Of a stretch of 64,000 bases of DNA, positions 1-8,779 are shown one piece after another. Positions within the stretch are counted from its first letter, which is position 1; every line of letters begins with the position of its first letter. The notes beneath the pieces were generated by a model. It was not told where the DNA came from. It searched no databases and saw only the letters and a program-made list of their open reading frames with translations. The position numbers and the translations under genes were made by a program. This DNA comes from Mucilaginibacter sp. (GTDB lineage: Bacteria > Bacteroidota > Bacteroidia > Sphingobacteriales > Sphingobacteriaceae), in NCBI GenBank assembly GCA_028288305.1, contig JAQBOA010000041.1:1-64000 (forward strand), read 5' to 3'.

Positions 1-903
1 CCCGAGCTAACCTCATGGATCAGCCGTGTAATGGACGAAAACCGGTTTACTTATGAGATCATTCTGGTTGACGACGGTAGCAGTGACGGCTCATGGGAAA
101 TGATCAGAAAACTACAAAAAAATAACCCTTTTGTAAAAGGCATTAAATTCAGGCGTAATTATGGCAAATCAGCAGCATTAAATACTGGTTTTGCAGCTGC
201 CCAGGGCGATGTGGTTATTACAATGGATGCCGACTTGCAAGATAGCCCGGATGAGATACCCGAATTATACCGCCGCATTACTGAAGAGAAATACGATCTT
301 GTATCAGGCTGGAAAGCGAAACGTCATGATCCGTTAAGCAAAACTATTCCTACCAAAATTTATAATGCAGCTACCCGCCGGATGTCTGGCATACATAACC
401 TGCACGATTTTAACTGCGGCTTAAAAGCATACCGCAAAGCAGTTGTGAAAAACATTGAAGTTTATGGCGAAATGCACCGTTATATACCTGTTATAGCAAA
501 ATGGGCTGGCTTTGTTAAAATTGGCGAACAAGTAGTTGAACACCGGCCCAGAAAATATGGAAAAACAAAGTTTGGCGTAAGCCGCTTTATCAACGGCCTG
601 TTAGACCTGATGTCGATATTTTTTGTTGGCAAATTCGGTAAAAGGCCCATGCATTTTTTTGGAACGATGGGAGTATTAAGTTTTTTTGCAGGAACTGTTA
701 TTACAATATGGATGATTATAGATAAACTACGTTCTATTGCAAAAGGCGAGCATTATCGCGACATTACTCAACAGCCATTGTTTTATATTGCCCTGGTGGC
801 TATTATACTTGGTTCGCAATTGTTTTTAACCGGCTTTGTTGCCGAACTGGTAGCAAGAAGTGCAAGCGAACGAAATAATTATCAAATAGAAGAAACGATT
901 TAA
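1..903 (+). CDS. Family 2 glycosyltransferase, DPM1/GtrB-like (5' end outside window)
   Basis: The reading frame is open from base 1 and reads PELTSWISRV before the first ATG at 31, which fits the usual family N-terminus, so the true start lies upstream of the window. GT-A fold signs are VDDGSSDGSW near the start and MDADLQDSPDE, whose DxD-type acidic pair binds the nucleotide-sugar metal. The C-terminal third carries two hydrophobic helices (roughly residues 215-235 and 255-280 counted from base 31), as in polyprenyl-phosphate sugar transferases such as DPM1 and GtrB. The likely role is loading a sugar onto a lipid carrier at the inner membrane. The substrate cannot be read from the sequence. 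It is followed by a repeat-filled gap and a second GT2. Confidence 0.85.
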   Translation, partial: PELTSWISRVMDENRFTYEIILVDDGSSDGSWEMIRKLQKNNPFVKGIKFRRNYGKSAALNTGFAAAQGDVVITMDADLQDSPDEIPELYRRITEEKYDLVSGWKAKRHDPLSKTIPTKIYNAATRRMSGIHNLHDFNCGLKAYRKAVVKNIEVYGEMHRYIPVIAKWAGFVKIGEQVVEHRPRKYGKTKFGVSRFINGLLDLMSIFFVGKFGKRPMHFFGTMGVLSFFAGTVITIWMIIDKLRSIAKGEHYRDITQQPLFYIALVAIILGSQLFLTGFVAELVARSASERNNYQIEETI

Positions 904-1048
904 TGTGCAAATTTCAGATGTGCAGATTACAGATGTGCAAATGTGCGGATTACAGATATGCAGATTGAAAAATAAAAACATTTGCACATTTGAAATCTGC
1001 ACATCCGCACATTAATTTACACATTTGCACATTAAAAATCTGCACATC
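904..1048. repeat. Intergenic word-repeat element (tgtgcagat / tgtgcaaat) with inverted halves
   Basis: The gap between two glycosyltransferase genes is built almost wholly from variants of the words TGTGCAGATTACAG and TGTGCAAAT on the left and their reverse complements (AATCTGCACAT, ATTTGCACAT) on the right. The transcript could therefore fold back into a long imperfect hairpin. The same words recur at 14360-14472. No ORF fits. Confidence 0.75.
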
Positions 1049-1053
1049 ATCCT

Positions 1054-2022
1054 ATGTTTTTCTCCATAATTATTCCCTTATATAACCGTCCGCAGGAGAT
1101 TAAAGAATTGTTGGAAACTTTAACTGTTCAAACTTATAAACAGTTTGAGGTTTTGGTAATAGAAGATGGTTCTGATATTGATGCAGAAGAGGTCGTAAAA
1201 AGTTTTTCGGATAAACTGGATATAAAATATTTTGTAAAGCCCAACACAGGACAGGGTTTTAGCCGAAACTTTGGCTTTGAACGGGCCAAAGGTGATTATT
1301 TTGTAGTTTTTGATTCTGATTGTCTTATCCCTGAAAATTATTTACAAATTGTAAAGGACTCACTGGCTAAGAATTACGTGGATGCTTATGGTGGACCTGA
1401 TGCTGCACATCCATCCTTCACCCCCGTTCAAAAAGCCATCAGTTACGCCATGACCTCGCCATTTACTACCGGAGGAATACGGGGTAATAAAAAAGGAATA
1501 GGGCAATTTCATCCGCGCAGCTTTAATATGGGCATATCCCGTAAGGTTTGGGAAAAAGCAGGCGGCTTTATAATTACCCGCTTAGGCGAAGACATTGAAT
1601 ATAGTATCCGCATCCATTCCATGGGTTTCAAGATCGGCCTTATACCCGAAGCTAAAGTATATCATAAACGGCGTACTAATTTTTTAAAGTTCTACAAACA
1701 GCTGCATTTTTTTGGGAGAGCCCGCATTAATGTTTATAAATTTTTTCCAAATGAGTTAAAAATTGTACATTTTTTTCCCGCCATTTTTACTTTATTTCTT
1801 TTATTTACACTAGTAACTAATATATTTAACTGGAAAATAACAGAATTTTGTAATTTTATTTTGGCTCTTTTCATTTTGTTGATATTTTTTCATTCATTGA
1901 TTGAAAACAAGTCAGTAAAAATTGCATTTTTGAGCTTAATAGCGTCCTTCATTCAATTGATAGCCTACGGGTTAGGATTTATGCAGGATTTTTTTAAGCG
2001 GGTATTATTAAAAATATCATAA
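1054..2022 (+). CDS. Family 2 glycosyltransferase with C-terminal membrane segments
   Basis: The protein (322 residues) begins with the GT-A start SIIIPLYNRP and has IEDGSD plus FDSDCLIPENYL, the metal-binding acidic motif. GEDIEYSIRIHSMGFKI is the usual acceptor-site region of this family. From about residue 240 it is strongly hydrophobic, with two or three membrane helices, so the enzyme is anchored in the inner membrane. It is probably involved in surface polysaccharide or glycolipid assembly, but the acceptor is unknown. It is followed 7 bases later by a small membrane protein and then a GH3-like gene, which suggests one transcription unit down to rseP. Confidence 0.85.
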   Translation: MFFSIIIPLYNRPQEIKELLETLTVQTYKQFEVLVIEDGSDIDAEEVVKSFSDKLDIKYFVKPNTGQGFSRNFGFERAKGDYFVVFDSDCLIPENYLQIVKDSLAKNYVDAYGGPDAAHPSFTPVQKAISYAMTSPFTTGGIRGNKKGIGQFHPRSFNMGISRKVWEKAGGFIITRLGEDIEYSIRIHSMGFKIGLIPEAKVYHKRRTNFLKFYKQLHFFGRARINVYKFFPNELKIVHFFPAIFTLFLLFTLVTNIFNWKITEFCNFILALFILLIFFHSLIENKSVKIAFLSLIASFIQLIAYGLGFMQDFFKRVLLKIS

Positions 2023-2029
2023 GACATAT

Positions 2030-2731
2030 ATGTACCATCCTTTTTCTGTAACCGAAACTGTTAAAATTTCATGGCGTATTTTGAAAAAAAATATCTCCAC
2101 TATAGCGGTTTATTCTTTATTATCCATAGCTATTATTATCGGTTTGGGTTTTGTTCTTTATGACATTGTAGCTGATGATATTTTAAAATCAATTGGCGGA
2201 GTATTTTTATTGGTTTGTATAAGCTTTCTTTTTTTAGGTTTTGTAAAGCTAATTTTCCAATTAATAGATGAGGAGTTTTATGACTTTGAATTTAAGGATA
2301 TTGTACCAAAAGTAAAAATGCTTTTGAGTTATATTGTTTTATTAGTGATGGTTAGCACAATTGCTGTGATTATGAATAGTGCAATAAGAGTACTTAATGA
2401 CGGGATTTTGCAAAGTATTTTAGGTATAGTTATCTTTTTGTTTTTCCAGTTTTTTTTCCTTTTTTACTTTCCAATTTGTGCTTGTTTTATTGTTGATGAT
2501 GAATCTGGTCCGTTTGAATCAGTTGTTCAAAGCTTTAAATTGATAAAAGGTAACTTTTTTAAATATTTATTGTTGTTCCTTTTTATAGAAGCAATGGTCT
2601 TTATTGGAACTATTACCCGTATAGGGATGGTATTTGTTATACCATTTGTTAATATCATATTAGTAGTGGCATACCGTAAACTTATCTTCAGTCACCTTGA
2701 TATTGATGATGAAATTGCTGAAACCATTTAA
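2030..2731 (+). CDS. Multi-pass membrane protein of unknown function
   Basis: This 233-residue protein is mostly hydrophobic, with about five to six predicted membrane helices separated by short charged loops (around residues 25-45, 52-78, 92-112, 122-150, 175-195 and 195-215). It resembles the general pattern of glycerophosphoryl-diester-phosphodiesterase-type or DUF975-like membrane proteins, but I recognise no diagnostic motif and do not assign a family. The base composition is very AT-rich, lower in GC than dxr and rseP downstream. It lies 7 bases after the GT2 gene and 2 bases before the GH3-like gene, so it is almost certainly co-transcribed with them. Confidence 0.65.
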   Translation: MYHPFSVTETVKISWRILKKNISTIAVYSLLSIAIIIGLGFVLYDIVADDILKSIGGVFLLVCISFLFLGFVKLIFQLIDEEFYDFEFKDIVPKVKMLLSYIVLLVMVSTIAVIMNSAIRVLNDGILQSILGIVIFLFFQFFFLFYFPICACFIVDDESGPFESVVQSFKLIKGNFFKYLLLFLFIEAMVFIGTITRIGMVFVIPFVNIILVVAYRKLIFSHLDIDDEIAETI

Positions 2732-2733
2732 TT

Positions 2734-4239
2734 ATGGGATTAAAGGCAGTATTAAGCAAACCTTTTGCCGCGATTATAAATGGCTGGTTAAATAAACTGC
2801 GCAAAAACGCTGTAAAACTTCAGCAAAAAACATTTGAATATCTGGTTAACCAGGGCAAAAACACCGCTTTTGGCAAAGTACATCATTTTGAAAAGATCAA
2901 TACCTATGATGATTTTAAAAACTATGTGCCAATAGTTGATTATGAAGACCTGCGTCCTTATATAGAAAGGATAATAAAAGGAGAAGAAAATGTGCTTTGG
3001 CCGGGCAAGCCGACTTATCTTGCCAAAACTTCAGGCACAACATCCGGGGTAAAATATATACCCATTTCTAAAGAAAGCATGCCCGAACATATCAAAGCAG
3101 CCCGCAATGCACTTTTAAGTTATATTTATGAAACTGGCAATGCTGATTTTGTTGATGGCAAAATGATATTTCTGCAAGGGAGCCCGGTACTTGAAACCAA
3201 AGCAGGGATTTCAATAGGACGGTTGTCTGGTATAGTTGCTCATCATGTACCGGGATATCTGCAAAAAAACCGGCTTCCCAGTTACGACGTAAATTGTATT
3301 GAAGATTGGGAACAAAAAGTTGATGCTATAGTAGCCGAAACAAAAAACCAGGATATGCGCCTTATTTCGGGCATACCACCCTGGTGCCAGATGTATTTCG
3401 ACAGGCTTTCGGCTGCTTGCGGAGGAAAGAAAATAAAGGATATATTTCCAAATTTTAAACTGTTTGTTCATGGCGGGGTAAATTTTGAACCTTATCGCGC
3501 ACGTATGGAAGAAAGCATTGGTTTTGCAATTGATTCAATTGAAACTTACCCTGCATCAGAAGGGTTTATAGCTTTCCAGGATTTGCAAAAGGAAAAAGGT
3601 TTATTGTTGATGGTTGATTCGGGTATATTTTATGAATTTATTCCGGCAGAAGAATTTTTTAATGAGCATCCAACACGTATCAGTCTTGCAGATATTGAAC
3701 TGGATAAAAATTATGCGCTTATATTAAATACCAGCGCAGGCTTATGGGGTTATAGTTTAGGTGATACCGTTAAATTCGTATCAAAAGATCCCTACAAAAT
3801 TATAGTTACCGGACGAATAAAGCATTATATTTCGGCATTCGGAGAACACGTGATAGGTGAGGAAGTTGAACAGGCATTAATGAGCGTAGCAAACGAACAG
3901 GGAGTAGATGTTATTGAGTTTACAGTAGCTCCACAAGTTAATCCGCCGCAAGGAGGCCTTCCTTATCATGAGTGGTTTATTGAGTTTGGAAAAGAGCCGG
4001 AAGATTTGAAAGAATTTGCTTTAAAAGTAGATAAAGCATTACAAAAGAAAAATATTTATTACTTTGACTTGATTGAAGGTAACATTTTGCAACCTTTGAT
4101 TGTCCAAAAACTCAAAAAAGAAACCTTTATTAATTACATGCGTTCACTAGGTAAGCTTGGCGGCCAAAATAAGGTTCCAAGGCTTTCGAACGACAGAAAA
4201 ATAGCAATTGATTTAGAAAAATATATAACAAATAAATAA
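2734..4239 (+). CDS. GH3-like adenylate-forming enzyme (GH3 auxin-responsive promoter family)
   Basis: The 501-residue protein matches bacterial members of the plant GH3 family. The ATP/AMP loop SGTTSGVKYIPIS lies near residue 100, a YPASEGFIAFQ segment resembles the second adenylation motif, and a GDTVKFVSKDPYKIIVTGRIK segment joins the two lobes. Plant GH3 enzymes adenylate a carboxylate and couple it to an amino acid. The bacterial substrates are mostly unknown. Such genes are widespread in Bacteroidota and are often, as here, next to dxr. The reaction type (acyl-adenylate formation) is inferred from the family. The specific substrate is not known. Confidence 0.85.
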   Translation: MGLKAVLSKPFAAIINGWLNKLRKNAVKLQQKTFEYLVNQGKNTAFGKVHHFEKINTYDDFKNYVPIVDYEDLRPYIERIIKGEENVLWPGKPTYLAKTSGTTSGVKYIPISKESMPEHIKAARNALLSYIYETGNADFVDGKMIFLQGSPVLETKAGISIGRLSGIVAHHVPGYLQKNRLPSYDVNCIEDWEQKVDAIVAETKNQDMRLISGIPPWCQMYFDRLSAACGGKKIKDIFPNFKLFVHGGVNFEPYRARMEESIGFAIDSIETYPASEGFIAFQDLQKEKGLLLMVDSGIFYEFIPAEEFFNEHPTRISLADIELDKNYALILNTSAGLWGYSLGDTVKFVSKDPYKIIVTGRIKHYISAFGEHVIGEEVEQALMSVANEQGVDVIEFTVAPQVNPPQGGLPYHEWFIEFGKEPEDLKEFALKVDKALQKKNIYYFDLIEGNILQPLIVQKLKKETFINYMRSLGKLGGQNKVPRLSNDRKIAIDLEKYITNK

Positions 4240-4242
4240 ACA

Positions 4243-4268
4243 AATCGTCATTGCTCGCAATGACGATT
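4243..4268. repeat. Perfect 12-bp-arm hairpin between the GH3-like gene and dxr
   Basis: The arms AATCGTCATTGC and GCAATGACGATT are perfect reverse complements with a two-base spacer. The hairpin begins 4 bases after the GH3-like stop codon and ends 17 bases before the TTG proposed as the dxr start. It has no T-tract, so it looks more like a REP-type palindrome or mRNA-processing hairpin than an intrinsic terminator. Confidence 0.6.
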
Positions 4269-4284
4269 CGAAAAAAACCAATCA

Positions 4285-5472
4285 TTGATCAATAATAAAA
4301 AAAACATTGCCATTCTTGGCTCAACAGGAAGTGTAGGAACGCAAACGCTTGAAGTTATCAGAGGAAATGATAACTTATTTCATGTTTTTATGCTTTCAGC
4401 CAACTCTAATGCTGACCTGCTGATTCAGCAGGCGCTTGAGTTTTTGCCTGCTTATGTTGTTATCTGCGATAAAAATAAATATCAATATATAAAAGAAGCT
4501 CTCGCAAATACTCCTGTAAAAGTATTAGCGGGAATTGAAGCCATTATTGATATGGTTACTCATCCTGATATTCACATGGTGTTAACAGCGATGGTTGGTT
4601 TTTCCGGCTTGGAACCAACGATATCAGCTATAAAAGCGGGTAAAGACATTGCTTTAGCAAATAAAGAAACGCTTGTGGTTGCCGGCGAACTGGTGACGGG
4701 GTTAGCAAAAAAACACCAGGTTAAAATATTACCGGTTGACTCTGAACATTCGGCTATTTTTCAATGCCTGGCAGGTGAAGAAGGCAACAGGGTTGAAAAA
4801 ATCATCCTTACAGCTTCGGGCGGACCGTTTAGGGGCAAGTCTCTTGATTTTTTGGCCGGGGTTACTATGGAAGATGCCTTGAAGCATCCAAATTGGGTGA
4901 TGGGTGCTAAAATAACCATCGATAGTGCTTCGTTAATGAACAAGGGACTGGAAGTTATTGAAGCAAAATGGTTATTTGATTTAGATCCAAGCCAGATAGA
5001 CGTGATTGTACATCCGCAATCGATTATCCATTCAATGGTGCAGTTTGAAGATGGGTCTATCAAAGCGCAAATGGGATTGCCGGATATGAAACTGCCTATT
5101 CAATATGCGATGACCTATCCTGCAAGGATAAAAAACAATTTTAAAAGATTTGACTTTATTAAATATCCGGAGTTGACTTTTGAAAAACCAGATACAAAAA
5201 CCTTCCCTAATTTGGCTTTAGCTTTTGAAGCATTAAAACAAGGCGGTAACATGCCTTGTATAATTAATGCCGCCAATGAGGTTGCTGTTGCAGGGTTTTT
5301 ACATAAAAGTGTAAGTTTTTTGGCCATGAGTAAAATAATTGAACAATGCATGGAACAAATTACGTATAACGATAGTCCTATATTGGACGACTACTTGAAT
5401 ACTGACAAAGAAACACGCATCTTTGCACAAAATTTAATAAAACAAATACCGTTAAAAGCATTACAATTTTAA
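4285..5472 (+). CDS. dxr: 1-deoxy-D-xylulose 5-phosphate reductoisomerase
   Basis: DXR (IspC) converts DOXP to 2-C-methyl-D-erythritol 4-phosphate with NADPH, the committed step of the MEP isoprenoid pathway. Visible are the N-terminal NADPH loop ILGSTGSVGTQTLEVI, LANKETLVVAGEL, the metal/substrate segment DSEHSAIFQCL, TASGGPFRG, and HPNWVMGAKITIDSASLMNKGLE. The length (395 residues) is normal. The frame has no ATG near the N-terminus. The chosen start is TTG at 4285, which gives MINNKKNIAILGSTGS and places the Rossmann loop at the usual distance. It is 14 bases upstream of rseP, a common neighbour of MEP-pathway genes. Confidence 0.95.
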   Translation: MINNKKNIAILGSTGSVGTQTLEVIRGNDNLFHVFMLSANSNADLLIQQALEFLPAYVVICDKNKYQYIKEALANTPVKVLAGIEAIIDMVTHPDIHMVLTAMVGFSGLEPTISAIKAGKDIALANKETLVVAGELVTGLAKKHQVKILPVDSEHSAIFQCLAGEEGNRVEKIILTASGGPFRGKSLDFLAGVTMEDALKHPNWVMGAKITIDSASLMNKGLEVIEAKWLFDLDPSQIDVIVHPQSIIHSMVQFEDGSIKAQMGLPDMKLPIQYAMTYPARIKNNFKRFDFIKYPELTFEKPDTKTFPNLALAFEALKQGGNMPCIINAANEVAVAGFLHKSVSFLAMSKIIEQCMEQITYNDSPILDDYLNTDKETRIFAQNLIKQIPLKALQF

Positions 5473-5485
5473 TATTATATAAGGA

Positions 5486-6817
5486 ATGAGTATAGTGATC
5501 ATGGTTGGCCAGCTAATTCTGGGCCTTTCGATTTTAGTAATTCTGCACGAACTTGGACATTTTTTAGCCGCACGCGCTTTCGGGATTAAAGTAGAAAAAT
5601 TTTACTTGTTTTTTGATGCCTGGAACATTAGTCTGTTTAAATTTAACTATAAAGGTGTTGAATACGGTATAGGATGGCTACCCTTGGGCGGCTACGTAAA
5701 AATTGCCGGTATGATTGACGAATCGATGGATACCGAGCAGCTTGCAGGGCCCCCGCAACCCTGGGAATTCCGGTCGAAACCCGCATGGCAGCGCTTAATA
5801 GTAATGCTGGGAGGGATAACTGTTAATATTATCCTGGGCATATTTATATTTTGGATGCTGACCATTCGTTATGGCGAAACTTATATACCAAATTCAGAAA
5901 TTAAATATGGTATTGTTCCCGGAAAAATTGGCCAAAAAATCGGCCTGGAAGTAGGTGATAAAATTGTCGCTGTAAACGGACAGCCTGTTGTGCGTTATGA
6001 AGAACTGACGAGCACAAAAGTTATATTAGGCAACACTATATTGACCGTTCAGCGGGGTGACAAGTTAGTAAATGTTAAAGTACCGGGTAATTTGATAAAC
6101 GATCTTTCTGATTATGGAATTGAGCAATTTATCAGCAGGCTGCCACGTAATAAATTTTCTGTTGAAGCTATTGAACCAAATAGCAGTGCGCAAAAAATCG
6201 GCTTACAAAAGGGAGATAGCATAGTAGCTGTTAACTCCCATAGAATTGCTTTTTTTGATGAACTGCAAACACAATTTCAGCAAAATAAAAGTAAACAAGT
6301 TCAATTAACTATTAAACGGGATGGTAATGAATTTCAAAAAAATGCACTGATTAATAAAGATGGAGTTTTAGGTTTTGTTCCCAAAAACGACCTCCCTACT
6401 GAAAAAAAATTAACATTTGGCTTTTTTGGTTCACTACCGGTTGGTGCTAACAAAGCGTGGGGAACATTTACCGATAATGCCAAAGGACTTGGAAAAGTAT
6501 TTAAAGGCGAAGTCAAATTTAATAAAGCTGTTAGCGGCCCGGTAGCTATAGCTACTATGTTTGGTACTCATATAGACTGGATCCGTTTCTGGAGCCTGGT
6601 GGGCTTTTTATCTATGGTACTGGCATTAACCAATTTGCTGCCTATCCCTGCTCTTGATGGAGGCCATGCCTTATTTTTAATAATTGAGATGATAAAAGGC
6701 AAGCCGTTAAGCGATAAATTTTTAGAACGCGCCCAGATAGTTGGTTTCGTGATATTGATAACCCTGATGGTATTTGTTTTTGGAAACGATATTGTGAAAC
6801 AGGTGATAAAGAAATAA
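5486..6817 (+). CDS. rseP: RIP metalloprotease RseP (site-2 protease)
   Basis: This is an intramembrane zinc protease that cuts regulatory membrane proteins such as anti-sigma factors. The HExxH motif appears as HELGH in the first helix (about residues 21-25) and the third ligand as NLLPIPALDGGH near residue 390. Two PDZ domains lie between (about residues 145-215 and 225-300, with the family-typical EVGDKIVAVNGQPV and LQKGDSIVAVNSH). The length (443 residues) is typical. It closes the + strand operon and is followed by a strong terminator. The Bacteroidota substrate is not evident from this window. Confidence 0.95.
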   Translation: MSIVIMVGQLILGLSILVILHELGHFLAARAFGIKVEKFYLFFDAWNISLFKFNYKGVEYGIGWLPLGGYVKIAGMIDESMDTEQLAGPPQPWEFRSKPAWQRLIVMLGGITVNIILGIFIFWMLTIRYGETYIPNSEIKYGIVPGKIGQKIGLEVGDKIVAVNGQPVVRYEELTSTKVILGNTILTVQRGDKLVNVKVPGNLINDLSDYGIEQFISRLPRNKFSVEAIEPNSSAQKIGLQKGDSIVAVNSHRIAFFDELQTQFQQNKSKQVQLTIKRDGNEFQKNALINKDGVLGFVPKNDLPTEKKLTFGFFGSLPVGANKAWGTFTDNAKGLGKVFKGEVKFNKAVSGPVAIATMFGTHIDWIRFWSLVGFLSMVLALTNLLPIPALDGGHALFLIIEMIKGKPLSDKFLERAQIVGFVILITLMVFVFGNDIVKQVIKK

Positions 6818-6833
6818 CCAGCTATTTACTTAT

Positions 6834-6880
6834 AAACAAAACAGGCCGTTTTTAATCAAAGCGGCCTGTTTTGTTTTTCA
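6834..6880 (+). terminator. Intrinsic terminator after rseP
   Basis: A perfect 15-bp stem (6834-6848 pairing with 6862-6876, core ACAGGCCG/CGGCCTGT) with a 13-base loop is followed by TTTT. The A-rich left flank gives a T-tract on the other strand as well. However, the next gene on the minus strand ends 60 bases away, so it probably serves both convergent units. Confidence 0.85.
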
Positions 6881-6938
6881 ATGTTAGCGTTAATTGGAAA
6901 GGAGTACTTTAGTCACTTTTAACGAGAAAAGAATTCTT

Positions 6939-8756
6939 TTAATAACCACGAGCAACTGTTTTACTATTAATATTAAACCCATTGTTATACATTGGATAAA
7001 AAAAGTCTTGCTCATTAAATCCATTCACTTGATAAAGTCCAAAAAATTTGAGTGGTAACGTATTAAAATCAATACTGGTAACACCCAGGTATTTAGAGAA
7101 ATCCGGCAGCATTATATGAGTATAGTTACCTGCCGACGGTGAAAATAACGCAACCTGAAGATAAGGCTTTGAAGTAGTATTTATAAAATCTGCGTAATAG
7201 TAATCGAAGTTACCTGAATATGAAGGAACAAAATTAGCTAAAGTTGAGCTTGGAATATTGAATGAAGCATTAAATACAGCTGCCTGATTAGGTATGGTTT
7301 TGCCTGCAGTTGTGATTGTATAATATAAGTTTCCTATTGTATAGTCCATCAGGACATCATATTCCTGGAAGGCCTCTGAGGGATAATAATAACTTAAAGT
7401 ATTATATGGAGCGCTTGTTACACCGAAATTGAAACTGTTAGAATAGTTTGTATCTGCCTTTGCAAGAACTTCTACACTTAGATTGTTGCCAGGCGCTGTA
7501 ATATTTTGTACTAATGGCGTTTCAGTTAATTTGGTAAGGTCGACATTATAATTAGTTGTACTGCTGGGAATATTAAAAAAATTATAGGAATATTGATTAT
7601 TTTGCAGCATCTGAACCCAAAGCCTACCATCACTGGAATAGAAACTTCCGTTTAGCGTATCAGCGAGTGAATTGAGAGAAAATCCTCCCAAATCAGTGCT
7701 TATACTTAATTTATCAAACCCTGTTGAGTTTTTTAAATGAGGATTTATCAGATGTGTTGGTTTTTGCGGTAAAAAAGGAGGATTAGTTGTAAATATACTT
7801 CCTTTTTTTATCTGTAAAAATCCAATTACATTTGGAGTAACATGCGGATCCGCATCAACATCAATCTCAAAAAAATTGAAACGGTCTTTTGTAAAGGGAG
7901 CCAATGACGAAATTTTAAAGACGGAAGTACCTTGCACGTATTTTACTTCGTTAAGTATATTTCCGCTTTCATCAGTAACCACAAAGTAAACACTGCTCTT
8001 AGATATATAAGCAGCTGGAGTTATATGTAATGTTAACAACGTATTTGAATTTACAGCTACCTGGTTATAAGCAAAAGGGGCAAATACTACCTGCAATGAC
8101 CCTTTATTGGTCTGTACAGCCAGGTTATATTGATTTAAAGTAACAATATTTAAGCTTTTAGTTAATGTTTGATTACTGGCTTTTGAAGTAAATGTAATAG
8201 CGCCGCTTGTTCCACCTTTAACATACAAATAGTAAAATCCATTAATAACGCCCAGCTTATATACTGTAGAACCTAAATCAGCTTTAAAAGTAGGTACTGT
8301 GTTATTTTGCACAAAACTTTGGGCTATAGTTATTAATCCATCGTTAGTGGTTGCCGTTAATGAAAGGGATTGTTGAGCTGCCAATGAGTAAGATTTGATC
8401 TGAGCATTAAAACGGATAAAGGTATCAGCTACACTGGTTTGATTTTTTGATGATAAGTATATGTTATAATTGCCCTTTGTTAATGTCTTATTATATGTAC
8501 TTATATTTTTAAGGGCTGTACTGTCTATTATTTTAGAAGAAACGGAATCATTTGTGTTTAAAAGATCAAACTCAAGCGACACATTACCTCCAAGTACATT
8601 GTTCCAGGTACTGCTAACAAATGATGGATAACTGATTGATTGAATGGAAATCCCAGGCACAACCGGGGTAACTACATTATTATTGCTGCCGTCTTTTTTA
8701 CAACCATTAAAAATAAACAGTATTATTGAAAGTAATAAAAGTAAATATCTTTTCAT
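6939..8756 (-). CDS. Lipoprotein of unknown function, larger of a tandem paralogous pair
   Basis: The N-terminus is a signal peptide with lipobox IFNGC followed by KKD (residues 1-22), so the 605-residue protein is predicted to be lipid-anchored and surface or periplasm exposed. Residues ~35-215 align clearly with the whole of the next gene upstream, with shared runs such as DTFIRFNAQ, TTNDG and AMNQYDL/TLNQYNL. The rest, rich in Ser, Asn, Tyr and Phe, is unique to this copy. It looks beta-rich, like many Bacteroidota carbohydrate or surface lipoproteins, but no catalytic motif is visible. It is 23 bases downstream of its paralogue and probably shares its transcript. Confidence 0.7.
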   Translation of the reverse strand: MKRYLLLLLSIILFIFNGCKKDGSNNNVVTPVVPGISIQSISYPSFVSSTWNNVLGGNVSLEFDLLNTNDSVSSKIIDSTALKNISTYNKTLTKGNYNIYLSSKNQTSVADTFIRFNAQIKSYSLAAQQSLSLTATTNDGLITIAQSFVQNNTVPTFKADLGSTVYKLGVINGFYYLYVKGGTSGAITFTSKASNQTLTKSLNIVTLNQYNLAVQTNKGSLQVVFAPFAYNQVAVNSNTLLTLHITPAAYISKSSVYFVVTDESGNILNEVKYVQGTSVFKISSLAPFTKDRFNFFEIDVDADPHVTPNVIGFLQIKKGSIFTTNPPFLPQKPTHLINPHLKNSTGFDKLSISTDLGGFSLNSLADTLNGSFYSSDGRLWVQMLQNNQYSYNFFNIPSSTTNYNVDLTKLTETPLVQNITAPGNNLSVEVLAKADTNYSNSFNFGVTSAPYNTLSYYYPSEAFQEYDVLMDYTIGNLYYTITTAGKTIPNQAAVFNASFNIPSSTLANFVPSYSGNFDYYYADFINTTSKPYLQVALFSPSAGNYTHIMLPDFSKYLGVTSIDFNTLPLKFFGLYQVNGFNEQDFFYPMYNNGFNINSKTVARGY

Positions 8757-8779
8757 TGTGATTAGGTTATAGCTATAGG

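Noticed and set aside
904..1048. Possible CRISPR array
   Set aside because: Words are short, of variable spacing and inverted halfway, with no constant repeat and no unique spacers; no cas genes are near.
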